A DNA stretch of 58,516 nucleotides from assembly GCA_902784425.1 (NCBI GenBank), contig CACZUS010000022.1, forward strand, positions 1 to 58,516, written 5' to 3'. Positions 25,601 to 32,968 of the stretch are shown here, one piece after another. Position numbers and translations under genes: made by a program. How positions within the stretch are numbered: the stretch's first letter is position 1; the number at the start of each line of letters is the position of its first letter. This DNA is from an uncultured Bacteroidales bacterium. Lineage in GTDB: Bacteria; Bacteroidota; Bacteroidia; Bacteroidales; Paludibacteraceae. Under the pieces are notes generated by a model. That model was not told the origin of the DNA. It did not search any database and worked only from the letters and a program-made list of their open reading frames with translations.

Positions 25601-26386
25601 ATGGGTGATTTCGTTTTTTATAGCATGGCGAGCGGTAGTAGCGGCAATAGTTACTATATTGGCAATGGTCAGTATGGTTTCTTGATTGATGCTGGTATCA
25701 GTGGTCGTGCTATTGTGAAACATTTGAAGGCAATTAATGTCGATCTGATGCAGATCCGTGCTTTGTTCATCACTCATATTCACAAAGATCATACGAAGTC
25801 GATGAGCGTCTTCGGTAACCGATGGAACATACCCGTCTATACTACCCGTAAAGTCCATGTGATGATTGATGAGGCCAACTACATCCATAAGAAAGTCTCT
25901 AAAATCAACCGACGATACATCGAACATGAAGATCGAATTCAATTGGGCGACTTCCATATCACCTCTTTCTTTGTGCCTCATGATGCAGTCGATAATTCGG
26001 GTTTCATCATCGAATATAAGGGCATAAAATTAGTCCTCGCTACAGATATTGGACATGCCACTCCACAGTTGATTCAGGCAGTGAAAGAGGCAGATTACTT
26101 AATCGTGGAGTCGAACCACGACCGTCAGATGCTCGAGAATGGAAGCTATCCCATGGAACTGAAGAAACGTGTGGCGAGCGACGTTGGTCACATGTGTAAC
26201 GAAGATGCTGCACAACTGGTGGCTACTTATCGAAAAGACTCCCTTCGTCATGTCTTCCTATGTCATCTTAGTGTGGAAAATAATACACCTGAGTTGGCCG
26301 TCGCAACAATGCGCAACGCATTGGGTGACAAGGTGCCCGTTGATGCATTGAATCGTAATGTTCCACAACTATTTATACTATCTTGA
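25601..26386 (+). CDS. MBL-fold metallo-hydrolase of the YycJ/WalJ type
   Basis: 261 residues from the ATG at 25601; a TTG three codons upstream also extends the frame but overlaps the likely transcription start, so I prefer the ATG. The N-terminal MASGSSGNSYY is typical of the YycJ group, and THIHKDH is the zinc-binding HxHxDH motif. A later ATDIGHAT and SNHD supply further metal ligands. Family members are single-domain cytoplasmic metallo-hydrolases, probably exonucleases or phosphodiesterases; the B. subtilis homologue has been linked to nucleic-acid processing. It heads a run of closely spaced genes on the same strand (permease, phosphopantetheinyl transferase). Confidence 0.88.
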   Translation: MGDFVFYSMASGSSGNSYYIGNGQYGFLIDAGISGRAIVKHLKAINVDLMQIRALFITHIHKDHTKSMSVFGNRWNIPVYTTRKVHVMIDEANYIHKKVSKINRRYIEHEDRIQLGDFHITSFFVPHDAVDNSGFIIEYKGIKLVLATDIGHATPQLIQAVKEADYLIVESNHDRQMLENGSYPMELKKRVASDVGHMCNEDAAQLVATYRKDSLRHVFLCHLSVENNTPELAVATMRNALGDKVPVDALNRNVPQLFILS

Positions 26387-26411
26387 AACGAAATAATTAG
26401 ATATTGATCGT

Positions 26412-27140
26412 ATGTTAACGTTGTTAAAAAAAGAATTCAGTAACTTCTTCGCCTCTGCTATGGGGTATATCGTGATAGGTGTCTTCCTGGTGATTACGGG
26501 ATTGTTTTTGTGGGTCTTCCCTGGTGAATACAATGTGATGCAGGCTGGTTATGCCAATCTGGATGGACTCTTCTATTTCGCTCCTTGGCTGTATCTCTTT
26601 TTAGTGCCCGCTGTTACCATGCGTTTGTTCGCAGAGGAGAAAAAGACAGGAACAATGGAACTGCTTTTAACTCATCCAATTACTGTTCAAAACATCGTTC
26701 TATCCAAATATCTGGCTGGTTTGCTATTGGTCATCTTCTCATTGATTCCAACCCTTGTTTACTTCCTCTCAGTTTGGTTCTTGGGCGACCCTCAAGGTAA
26801 TATCGATACGGGAGGCTTTTGGGGCTCATATATCGGCTTGATTTTCTTGGCTGCTGTTTATGTTGCCATTGGTTTATTCGCCTCTTCGTTGACGGACAAT
26901 CAGATCATCTCTTTTATCATTGCCGCTGTGGCTTGCTTCTTCCTCTATGCAGGATTTGATATCATGTCGGGAATGGCTTCTAATGGAGGAACGGAAAGTT
27001 TCATCGCCTCCATCGGTATTGATGCTCATTATAAGTCGATGAGTCGCGGTGTTATCGATAGTCGTGACGTTATCTACTTCTTGGTGGTGACGGCCTCCTT
27101 CCTCTTCTTGACAAGAGAAATGTTAGCTCGTAAAAAATAG
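26412..27140 (+). CDS. gldF: ABC transporter permease, GldF-like
   Basis: 242 residues with six hydrophobic segments. Landmarks of the ABC-2 permease GldF are the N-terminal LLKKEFSNFFASAMGY, VFPGEYN, FLVPAVTMRLFAEEKKTG, GTMELLLTHPI, GNIDTGGFWGSYIGL and LFASSLTDNQI. In Flavobacterium, GldF forms an ABC transporter with GldG and the ATPase GldA and is needed for gliding. Here the usual next gene, gldG, is absent; a phosphopantetheinyl transferase starts two bases after the stop. Whether the protein works with partners encoded elsewhere cannot be seen. Non-gliding Bacteroidales also keep gldFG, so this gene does not by itself imply motility. Confidence 0.88.
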   Translation: MLTLLKKEFSNFFASAMGYIVIGVFLVITGLFLWVFPGEYNVMQAGYANLDGLFYFAPWLYLFLVPAVTMRLFAEEKKTGTMELLLTHPITVQNIVLSKYLAGLLLVIFSLIPTLVYFLSVWFLGDPQGNIDTGGFWGSYIGLIFLAAVYVAIGLFASSLTDNQIISFIIAAVACFFLYAGFDIMSGMASNGGTESFIASIGIDAHYKSMSRGVIDSRDVIYFLVVTASFLFLTREMLARKK

Positions 27141-27142
27141 TT

Positions 27143-27763
27143 ATGCTGTTGCTGGAACAATCACTTGATGAGGATGCCCGTTTGGCTGTCTGGCAAATGG
27201 AGGAAACAGAGGAAGAACTCTGGTCATTCTTCCACGAACAGCGAGAACGATATGAAGAGGAACTCCGCTCAGTCTCAAATAAACATAGACGGTTGGAATT
27301 GCTCACTGTCCGCCTGCTATTGTTGCATTTAATTCATCAAGAACCTGTTATCGTTCATGATGAAGAGGGTCGACCTTCGATTGAAAATTCCTCTTTGCGA
27401 ATCAGTATCTCCCATACGAATCGTTATGTGGCGGTAATCATCAGTGAATCGCATGATGTGGGAATCGATATCGAAATGAAAAAAGAAAAAATATTTCGTG
27501 TAAAGCATAAGATTCTTTCACCCAAGGAGATAATTGATGAGAACAGAACTTTAGACTCTCTTCTGTTACATTGGTGTGCCAAAGAGACCATCTTCAAACT
27601 GTCAGATGTTTCATTACCAGAGTTCTCAGAAGATATCATTGTCAATCCGTTTGCGGTGAATAACGAAGGGACATTCCAAGCTTACGAAACCAAACAACAT
27701 CACTCTTTCTTGTTACATTATCGTGTGATGGAAGATTGTGTGTTGGTATACGCTGTTCGTTAA
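27143..27763 (+). CDS. 4'-phosphopantetheinyl transferase family protein
   Basis: 206 residues. The magnesium-binding GIDIE (about residues 107-111) and the WCAKETIFKL motif (about residue 144) are the two signatures of the Sfp-type superfamily, which moves phosphopantetheine from coenzyme A to a serine on carrier proteins. An N-terminal HRRLELLTVRLLL and the SISHTN strand also fit. It begins two bases after the GldF-like stop and lies 44 bases before the SDR gene. With that SDR and the AMP-forming ligase it may serve a small fatty-acid, aryl-polyene or polyketide-type pathway, but no carrier protein is encoded nearby, so it could equally be the general enzyme that activates fatty-acid ACP. 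Confidence 0.88.
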   Translation: MLLLEQSLDEDARLAVWQMEETEEELWSFFHEQRERYEEELRSVSNKHRRLELLTVRLLLLHLIHQEPVIVHDEEGRPSIENSSLRISISHTNRYVAVIISESHDVGIDIEMKKEKIFRVKHKILSPKEIIDENRTLDSLLLHWCAKETIFKLSDVSLPEFSEDIIVNPFAVNNEGTFQAYETKQHHSFLLHYRVMEDCVLVYAVR

Positions 27764-27807
27764 GTCAATAGGCGTGTTATATTATAGATTAAACACACAT
27801 ACTCTTT

Positions 27808-28626
27808 ATGTTAATAAAAAAGCTATTATATCCGTGTTGGAAGTTGAACGACGAGAAACTGCATTCGAAGTTTAAAAACAAATGGGTGTTGATTACTGGC
27901 GCTTCTCATGGCATTGGTAGGGAACTGGCTTGCCGACTTATGTCGTGTCAGACTAAATTGCTGTTGGTGGCTCGTGATATAAATGAACTGCAAGGACTGT
28001 GTGAAAAAGCAATCGCTATGGGATGTGAGGCGGAGTGCAGATCTGTTGACCTTCGTGACAGAACGGCATTGGATGCCTTGTGTGATGAACTTCGTCAGCA
28101 AAACACACCAATCGACTATTATTTCGCCAATGCTGGCAAATCTATTCATAGAGAGATTACAAGTGCGTTAGACCGCCTTCATGATTATGACCGTACCATG
28201 GATGTCAATTATCGTGCAATGGTTGCACTTGCCTTGACCTGCATTCCTTTGATGAAACCAGTGAAGGGAACAATGGTCTATACTTCATCTGTCAGTTCCC
28301 TCTATCCTCCTGCTCCCGGTTGGTCGGCTTATCATGCATCCAAATGTGCAGGTAACACATGGTGCGAGACTGCCAATGCGGAACTGAGTAGACATAGTGT
28401 CCACATTAAAATAGCCTATATGCCACTTGTGCATACTCAGATGTCTGACGTTAACACTACATATAAAAAGATGCCCGCCTATACGGCAGCGGAGGCGGCA
28501 GAACTGTTAATCCGTCTCGCTGTGGGATGTCGTGATTCGTACAAGCCTTGGTGGACACGTATCACAGCTCCATTGGCTACATTATTATCACCAATCATTC
28601 GTTTCGCATATAAACATATCTCATGA
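27808..28626 (+). CDS. Short-chain dehydrogenase/reductase
   Basis: 272 residues. The NAD(P)-binding TGASHGIG (about residues 30-37), the FANAG strand, the catalytic serine in YTSSVSS and the YHASK Tyr-xxx-Lys pair (about residue 175) define a classical SDR oxidoreductase. The SYKPWWTRI segment and hydrophobic C-terminus suggest membrane association or a lipid substrate. Its stop overlaps the next ATG by four bases (ATGA), so it is translated together with the AMP-forming ligase. A keto-reduction on an acyl substrate is a reasonable guess, but the substrate is not shown by the sequence. Confidence 0.85.
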   Translation: MLIKKLLYPCWKLNDEKLHSKFKNKWVLITGASHGIGRELACRLMSCQTKLLLVARDINELQGLCEKAIAMGCEAECRSVDLRDRTALDALCDELRQQNTPIDYYFANAGKSIHREITSALDRLHDYDRTMDVNYRAMVALALTCIPLMKPVKGTMVYTSSVSSLYPPAPGWSAYHASKCAGNTWCETANAELSRHSVHIKIAYMPLVHTQMSDVNTTYKKMPAYTAAEAAELLIRLAVGCRDSYKPWWTRITAPLATLLSPIIRFAYKHIS

Positions 28627-30128
28627 CAAAGAAAACATCCATATTAAAGGCTCTATATAAACTTCATCTAATCACACCAAGAGGATTGTTTCGATTGGCT
28701 GGTTGCTTCATTAAAGAGGGTGTGACATTGATGGCAGTATTGCGTTTCGCTTCACGATACTATCCTGATTGTTGTGCCATCGTGTCGGAAGGCGAACGGT
28801 TGACGTATAAACAATTATATGACTATGCCTTGCAAGTGACGGATGTGTTGTATTCAGAATATCATTTTCGTCCCCATGATCATGTAGGCATCTTATGCAG
28901 AAATCATTCTGCGTCGGTTGCCTTGTTCACAGCACTGTCTCGATTAGGTGTGAATATCAGACTGTTGAATAGCGATATGGGTTCTGAGAAAATGGAGGCT
29001 TTTCTGCAAAAATGGCACTTGAATGCTATTGTATATGATGAAGAGTTGCAGCAGCGATGCCTGCCTGCTGAATTGCCATGCGAAAGTATCACCATAGAAT
29101 CCGTCTGTAAAAAGGTGCAAAGAGGACTCGTTGGAGAGGCGAAACGACCAAGAATTACCAGAGGCGGACAAATCTCAGTCTTTACAGGTGGGTCCAGCGG
29201 AAAGTACAAAGAGGCTTCACGTAAGACGGGTGTGTTGCAGTTTCTTCCTCCTTTTTTAGCATTGTTGAAAGATATCTGCATTCAAAATTACCAAAGCGTA
29301 TACTTATCACTTCCTTTTTATCATGGTTTTGGTTTGGGCACACTTGTCATATCGATGGCAATGGGTAAGAAGATATGTCTGGCGAGACGTTTCAAAGAAG
29401 AGAGTGCATTGGAGATGATTGCGAAAGAACAAGTTGAGGTGATGCCAACCGTGCCAGCCATGCTTGCCCGAATTTGGCAAACTGAGGGATCGGAAGAAAA
29501 AATGAAAAGTGTGCAGTGTGTGATTAGTGGTGGCGACCGTTTGAGTAAAAAATTATTGGACACTACCCGTGAGAAACTGGGAGATGTCTTGTTCAATCTA
29601 TATGGAACGTCGGAGGCGGGTTTCTTTATGATGGCTACACCGAAGGACCTCTCATCTAAAGCGGAGGTGACATTAGGAAGGCCGATAACAGGTGTGGAGT
29701 GTGAAGTGCGTGATAAGGATGGTAATGGAGTTGGAACACTATGGGTTCGGTCCAAATGGGCAATGATTGGACAACAAAACAAATGGCAGAGTACGGGAGA
29801 TAGAGTGCGATGTGATGAAGGGGGCTATTTCTTTCATGAGAGTGCAGGAAAAATGGTTGTCTGTGGTGGCGAAAATGTCTATCCGGAAAATGTCGAACAG
29901 GTGATTGCACAATATCCAGAGGTGGTCAATACTAAAGTCTATCCTGTAGCAGACGAGACGTTTGGTTTCGTGCTAAAAGCGCAAGTGGAACTAGCAAAAG
30001 ATTCCCATCTTACAACCGATGAACTGAAAGCATGGCTTAAGCCGAAGCTGGCGAGAGCCGAGATGCCACATGAAATTGTCTTTCAGAAGATAGAGATTCT
30101 TTCCACAGGTAAACGAGGAGTAGGATGA
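28623..30128 (+). CDS. AMP-binding acyl-CoA synthetase/ligase
   Basis: 501 residues. Motifs of the ANL superfamily appear in order: the P-loop FTGGSSGKYK (about residue 188), LPFYHGFG, LYGTSEAG (about residue 326), STGDRVR, a GGENVYPENVE segment and a C-terminal STGKRG that includes the catalytic lysine. Such enzymes adenylate a carboxylic acid and pass it to CoA or a carrier-protein thiol. The family cannot tell fatty from aromatic acids here. It overlaps the SDR gene by four bases and follows the phosphopantetheinyl transferase, so acid activation, carrier activation and reduction are encoded side by side. The C-terminal domain looks complete but short. Confidence 0.85.
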   Translation: MTKKTSILKALYKLHLITPRGLFRLAGCFIKEGVTLMAVLRFASRYYPDCCAIVSEGERLTYKQLYDYALQVTDVLYSEYHFRPHDHVGILCRNHSASVALFTALSRLGVNIRLLNSDMGSEKMEAFLQKWHLNAIVYDEELQQRCLPAELPCESITIESVCKKVQRGLVGEAKRPRITRGGQISVFTGGSSGKYKEASRKTGVLQFLPPFLALLKDICIQNYQSVYLSLPFYHGFGLGTLVISMAMGKKICLARRFKEESALEMIAKEQVEVMPTVPAMLARIWQTEGSEEKMKSVQCVISGGDRLSKKLLDTTREKLGDVLFNLYGTSEAGFFMMATPKDLSSKAEVTLGRPITGVECEVRDKDGNGVGTLWVRSKWAMIGQQNKWQSTGDRVRCDEGGYFFHESAGKMVVCGGENVYPENVEQVIAQYPEVVNTKVYPVADETFGFVLKAQVELAKDSHLTTDELKAWLKPKLARAEMPHEIVFQKIEILSTGKRGVG

Positions 30129-30177
30129 AAAAATACAAGAAATGAAATCCTCGATGATTAATTTTATATTTTTTTAA

Positions 30178-30208
30178 TTTGTTATGACGTCTCTTTTCAG
30201 TAGATTTG
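30178..30208 (+). promoter_or_regulatory. Consensus Bacteroidetes promoter for the DUF4197 gene
   Basis: TTTG at 30178-30181, a 19-base spacer and TAGATTTG at 30201-30208 match both promoter boxes exactly. The ATG at 30262 lies 53 bases downstream of the -7 box. Confidence 0.75.
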
Positions 30209-30261
30209 CGGAGAGTTTTTATCTTGTATTATAAAAGAATGAAAAATAAAATTAAGCGAAT

Positions 30262-31131
30262 ATGAAACTAACTTCAAAGATTAAACACATTGCCATGTAT
30301 GCAACATTGGGTGTGGCAACATGTGCATTTACCTCATGCGATGAGGAGACATTGCAAAGTTTTACAACAGATGATACCGTATTGGCCTTGAAAGAGGCTT
30401 TGAACATTGGTGCACAAACAGCTTCTCAGAATTTAGGACAAGAAGGTGGTTATTTGAATGACCTTGCTGTTCGAATTGAAGCTCCAGAAGAGGTGCAAAC
30501 CATCATGAAACTATGTAGTTCTGAAAAAGGAAAAGCAGTGCTTTCTGCTATTGGCGCAGAAGCATTCGATGAGGAAAACCTTGTTACCTTGATGAATCAA
30601 GCAGCTGAAACTGCAGCTCCAGAGGCCGCAGGAATCTTCAAGACTGCAATTACCGGTATGTCTATTTCTGATGGTGAAGCAATCCTATTCGGATCGGAAC
30701 ATGCAGCTACAGAGTATTTGCAAGAGAAAACATCAGCAGATTTGACAAAAACTTTCGGTAAGGTAGTAACTGGTACTTTCGATCAAGTGAAGGTGAGCGG
30801 TCGTTCTTTGAATGATGCTTGGGCAGGTTTCACTCAGTATTACAATAAGATCCCTGGTTTGATTCAATCTGCAAAGAATGGAAGTACTGCTAAAAGAATT
30901 GCTGTTAATTTAGCTTTTGAAGGACTTAAAATTTATGATGAAAACTTGTACAATACAGTTAATTCAATTCAACAAGTGAATACCAACTTGGGAGAGTATG
31001 TGACAGCGAAAGCGTTGGATGGATTGTTTGTTAAGGTGGCAGATAAGGAGTCTGGCATTCGTCATAACGTAGCAGAGCGTACCTCTGATTTGCTGAAAAA
31101 AGTATTTGGTAGATTGGATACGAACAATTAA
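30262..31131 (+). CDS. DUF4197 lipoprotein
   Basis: 289 residues. A signal sequence ends in a lipobox (FTSC, cysteine near residue 26), so the mature protein is likely lipid-anchored in the periplasm. The body follows the DUF4197 pattern: LKEALNIGAQTAS, a YLNDLAVRIEAP segment, LMNQAAETAAPEAAGIF, AITGMSISDGEAILFG and AATEYLQEKT. The family is widespread in Proteobacteria and Bacteroidetes and has no known biochemical role. It has its own promoter and its own terminator and so is a single-gene unit. Confidence 0.85.
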   Translation: MKLTSKIKHIAMYATLGVATCAFTSCDEETLQSFTTDDTVLALKEALNIGAQTASQNLGQEGGYLNDLAVRIEAPEEVQTIMKLCSSEKGKAVLSAIGAEAFDEENLVTLMNQAAETAAPEAAGIFKTAITGMSISDGEAILFGSEHAATEYLQEKTSADLTKTFGKVVTGTFDQVKVSGRSLNDAWAGFTQYYNKIPGLIQSAKNGSTAKRIAVNLAFEGLKIYDENLYNTVNSIQQVNTNLGEYVTAKALDGLFVKVADKESGIRHNVAERTSDLLKKVFGRLDTNN

Positions 31132-31152
31132 AAATTTTATCATATTGAAGAG

Positions 31153-31182
31153 AAAAAGGCAGCTGTTGAGGCTGCCTTTTTT
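31153..31182 (+). terminator. Rho-independent terminator after the DUF4197 gene
   Basis: An 11-base perfect inverted repeat (31153-31163 with 31171-31181), a 7-base loop and a T-run, 22 bases after the stop codon. Confidence 0.88.
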
Positions 31183-31234
31183 GATGCTTTACAACTTTTT
31201 AAGTCTGAAATTATGTTAATTAACATTATTTTAC

Positions 31235-31242
31235 TACTTTTG
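31235..31242 (+). promoter_or_regulatory. -7 element of the Crp/Fnr regulator gene
   Basis: TACTTTTG matches TAnnTTTG. The sequence 19 bases upstream is TATG (31212-31215), a poor -33 box. It lies about 25 bases before the ATG at 31268 and overlaps the alternative TTG start at 31244, which argues for the ATG. Confidence 0.45.
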
Positions 31243-31267
31243 TTTGTCTTTTACGAAATTTAAGTTT

Positions 31268-31969
31268 ATGGTAAAAAAATATGAGTCCGATTATGTCGGT
31301 ATAGAGGAGATATCTGACGTGTGGAGAGTGTTGACTCAGGAGCAGTTGACTTATCTCAATCGTAACTGTATGATCCGTAAGTTTAAGAAGAATGAGATGG
31401 TATATTGTGAGGGTGAGCTTCCTACGCATGTGTTGTGTGTTGCACAGGGCAAACTGAAGATATTCCGTACTGGAGTAGGGGGAAGAAGCCAGATTGTTCG
31501 AGTGGTAAAGCCAGGTGAGATGTTGGCATATCGTGCAATGTTTGCCATGGAGAATTTTGTGACGAATGCATGTGCATTCGAGCCTGTGGTGATATACATG
31601 ATACCAAGGGATGTGATCAAAAACTTATTGATGCAGAATAGCGAATTGTCATGGTATTTTATTCATAAACTATCTGTCGATTTAGGTATTGCGGATAAAC
31701 GAGCTGTTTCGTTGACGCAGAAGCATGTACGTGGAAGATTGGCAGAATCACTTATTTTCTTAAGAGATAATTTCGGATTAGAAGAAGATGGTGCCACTTT
31801 GGATGTGAGCTTGTCTCGTGAGGATATTGCTAGTCTTTCCAATATGACGACATCTAATGCAATACGCACACTCTCGTGGATGGCGCATGAGAATATTATT
31901 CAGATCGACGGACGTAAGATTAAGATTGTTGATGAGAATTACTTGTCTTTTTTGAGTAGAAACGGATAA
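31268..31969 (+). CDS. Crp/Fnr family transcriptional regulator
   Basis: 233 residues from the ATG at 31268. The N-terminal two thirds is a cyclic-nucleotide-binding-like beta barrel (KFKKNEMVYCEGE, LCVAQGKLKIF, VVKPGEMLAYRAMF), and the C-terminus a winged helix with LSREDIASLSNMTTSNAIRTLSWM as the recognition region. There are no clustered cysteines typical of FNR iron-sulfur sensors, and the cAMP-contacting residues of CRP are not evident, so the signal is unknown. Bacteroidetes carry many such regulators. It is monocistronic by position, with prephenate dehydrogenase starting 57 bases later. Confidence 0.88.
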   Translation: MVKKYESDYVGIEEISDVWRVLTQEQLTYLNRNCMIRKFKKNEMVYCEGELPTHVLCVAQGKLKIFRTGVGGRSQIVRVVKPGEMLAYRAMFAMENFVTNACAFEPVVIYMIPRDVIKNLLMQNSELSWYFIHKLSVDLGIADKRAVSLTQKHVRGRLAESLIFLRDNFGLEEDGATLDVSLSREDIASLSNMTTSNAIRTLSWMAHENIIQIDGRKIKIVDENYLSFLSRNG

Positions 31970-32026
31970 ACACTCATGTTGTGTTGAAGTTTCTGAATGG
32001 ATATAATTGATTATTATTTGTAAAAT

Positions 32027-32869
32027 ATGACAATAGGAATTATCGGATTAGGATTGATCGGTGGCTCTATGGCCATCGATTTACGTAGAAATAAGTTTGC
32101 AGACCATTTCCTGGGATGTGATAATGTGGAATTGAATGCATTGACTGCACAACGTATTGGATTGGTGGATGAAATCGTCACGATGGATGAACTGATTGCA
32201 AAGAGTGATTTGATTTTGTTGTCTGTTCCAGTTAGTGCTGCCATTCGCATGCTTTCTGATATTTTGGATAAGATATCTGACAATCAGTATGTGGTGGATG
32301 TTTGTTCTACTAAGGAGAAGTTGAATGATTCAGTTCATTATCATCCACGTCGCAAGAACTATGTGGCATCGCACCCGATGGCAGGAACAGAGTTTAATGG
32401 TCCGTGGGCAGCTATCCCTAACTTGTTTGCTGGTCGTGCCGGAATCATATGTAATGCAGAGGATTCAGACAGTAAAGCCGTTGAATTGGTGCGCAGAATG
32501 TATGATAGTCTTAACATGCGTATCATCTACATGCGTGCTGCTCATCATGACGTTCATGTGGCGTATGTTTCCCATATCTCGCATGTGATTTCGTTTGCTT
32601 TGGCATTGACCGTTTTGGATAAGGAGAAAAACGAAAAGAATATCTTTGATTTGGCTTCCGGAGGTTTTGCATCAACGGCTCGTTTGTCTAAGAGTAATGC
32701 AGACATGTGGGTGCCAATCTTCTTGCAAAACAAAGAGAATGTGCTTTCCGTCCTTGATGCGTATATGGATAAATTAAAACAATTCAAGGTGGCTATGGAG
32801 GAAAATGACGATACTGCATTGCGTCATTTGATCGAAGAGGCAAATCGTATTAAACGTATTTTACGTTAA
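32027..32869 (+). CDS. tyrA: Prephenate dehydrogenase
   Basis: 280 residues. It has an N-terminal Rossmann fold (GIIGLGLIGGS, residues 4-14), a VVDVCSTKE strand, the SHPMAGTEFNGP substrate segment, and a helical C-terminal half with HDVHVAYVSHISH. These match TyrA-type enzymes that oxidatively decarboxylate prephenate to 4-hydroxyphenylpyruvate in tyrosine synthesis, using NAD. The length fits the core enzyme without an ACT regulatory domain or chorismate mutase. Other Bacteroidales carry it in an aromatic-acid operon; here neither neighbour belongs to the pathway. A terminator follows. Confidence 0.92.
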   Translation: MTIGIIGLGLIGGSMAIDLRRNKFADHFLGCDNVELNALTAQRIGLVDEIVTMDELIAKSDLILLSVPVSAAIRMLSDILDKISDNQYVVDVCSTKEKLNDSVHYHPRRKNYVASHPMAGTEFNGPWAAIPNLFAGRAGIICNAEDSDSKAVELVRRMYDSLNMRIIYMRAAHHDVHVAYVSHISHVISFALALTVLDKEKNEKNIFDLASGGFASTARLSKSNADMWVPIFLQNKENVLSVLDAYMDKLKQFKVAMEENDDTALRHLIEEANRIKRILR

Positions 32870-32875
32870 TAAAAA

Positions 32876-32902
32876 AAAGAGGCGAATTTAATTCGCCTTT
32901 TT
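32876..32902 (+). terminator. Terminator after prephenate dehydrogenase
   Basis: GGCGAATT (32881-32888) pairs with AATTCGCC (32890-32897), flanked by an A-run before and a T-run after, so the stem extends and the element could end transcription from both directions. Confidence 0.8.
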
Positions 32903-32917
32903 TGTGATAATATTAAT

Positions 32918-32940
32918 AGGGGCGAATGCTATTCGCCCCT
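32918..32940. repeat. GTAGGGGCGAAT-type palindromic element
   Basis: A perfect 10-base inverted repeat (32918-32927 with 32931-32940) around GCT, with the core GGGGCGAAT. It lies between converging genes and resembles short REP-like palindromes scattered in gut bacterial genomes. A related half-element (AATCCGCCCGTACA) lies at 32971-32984, inside the end of the neighbouring glycosidase gene. Confidence 0.6.
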
Positions 32941-32968
32941 ACATTTTTTTTGTACATGGATGATAGGT

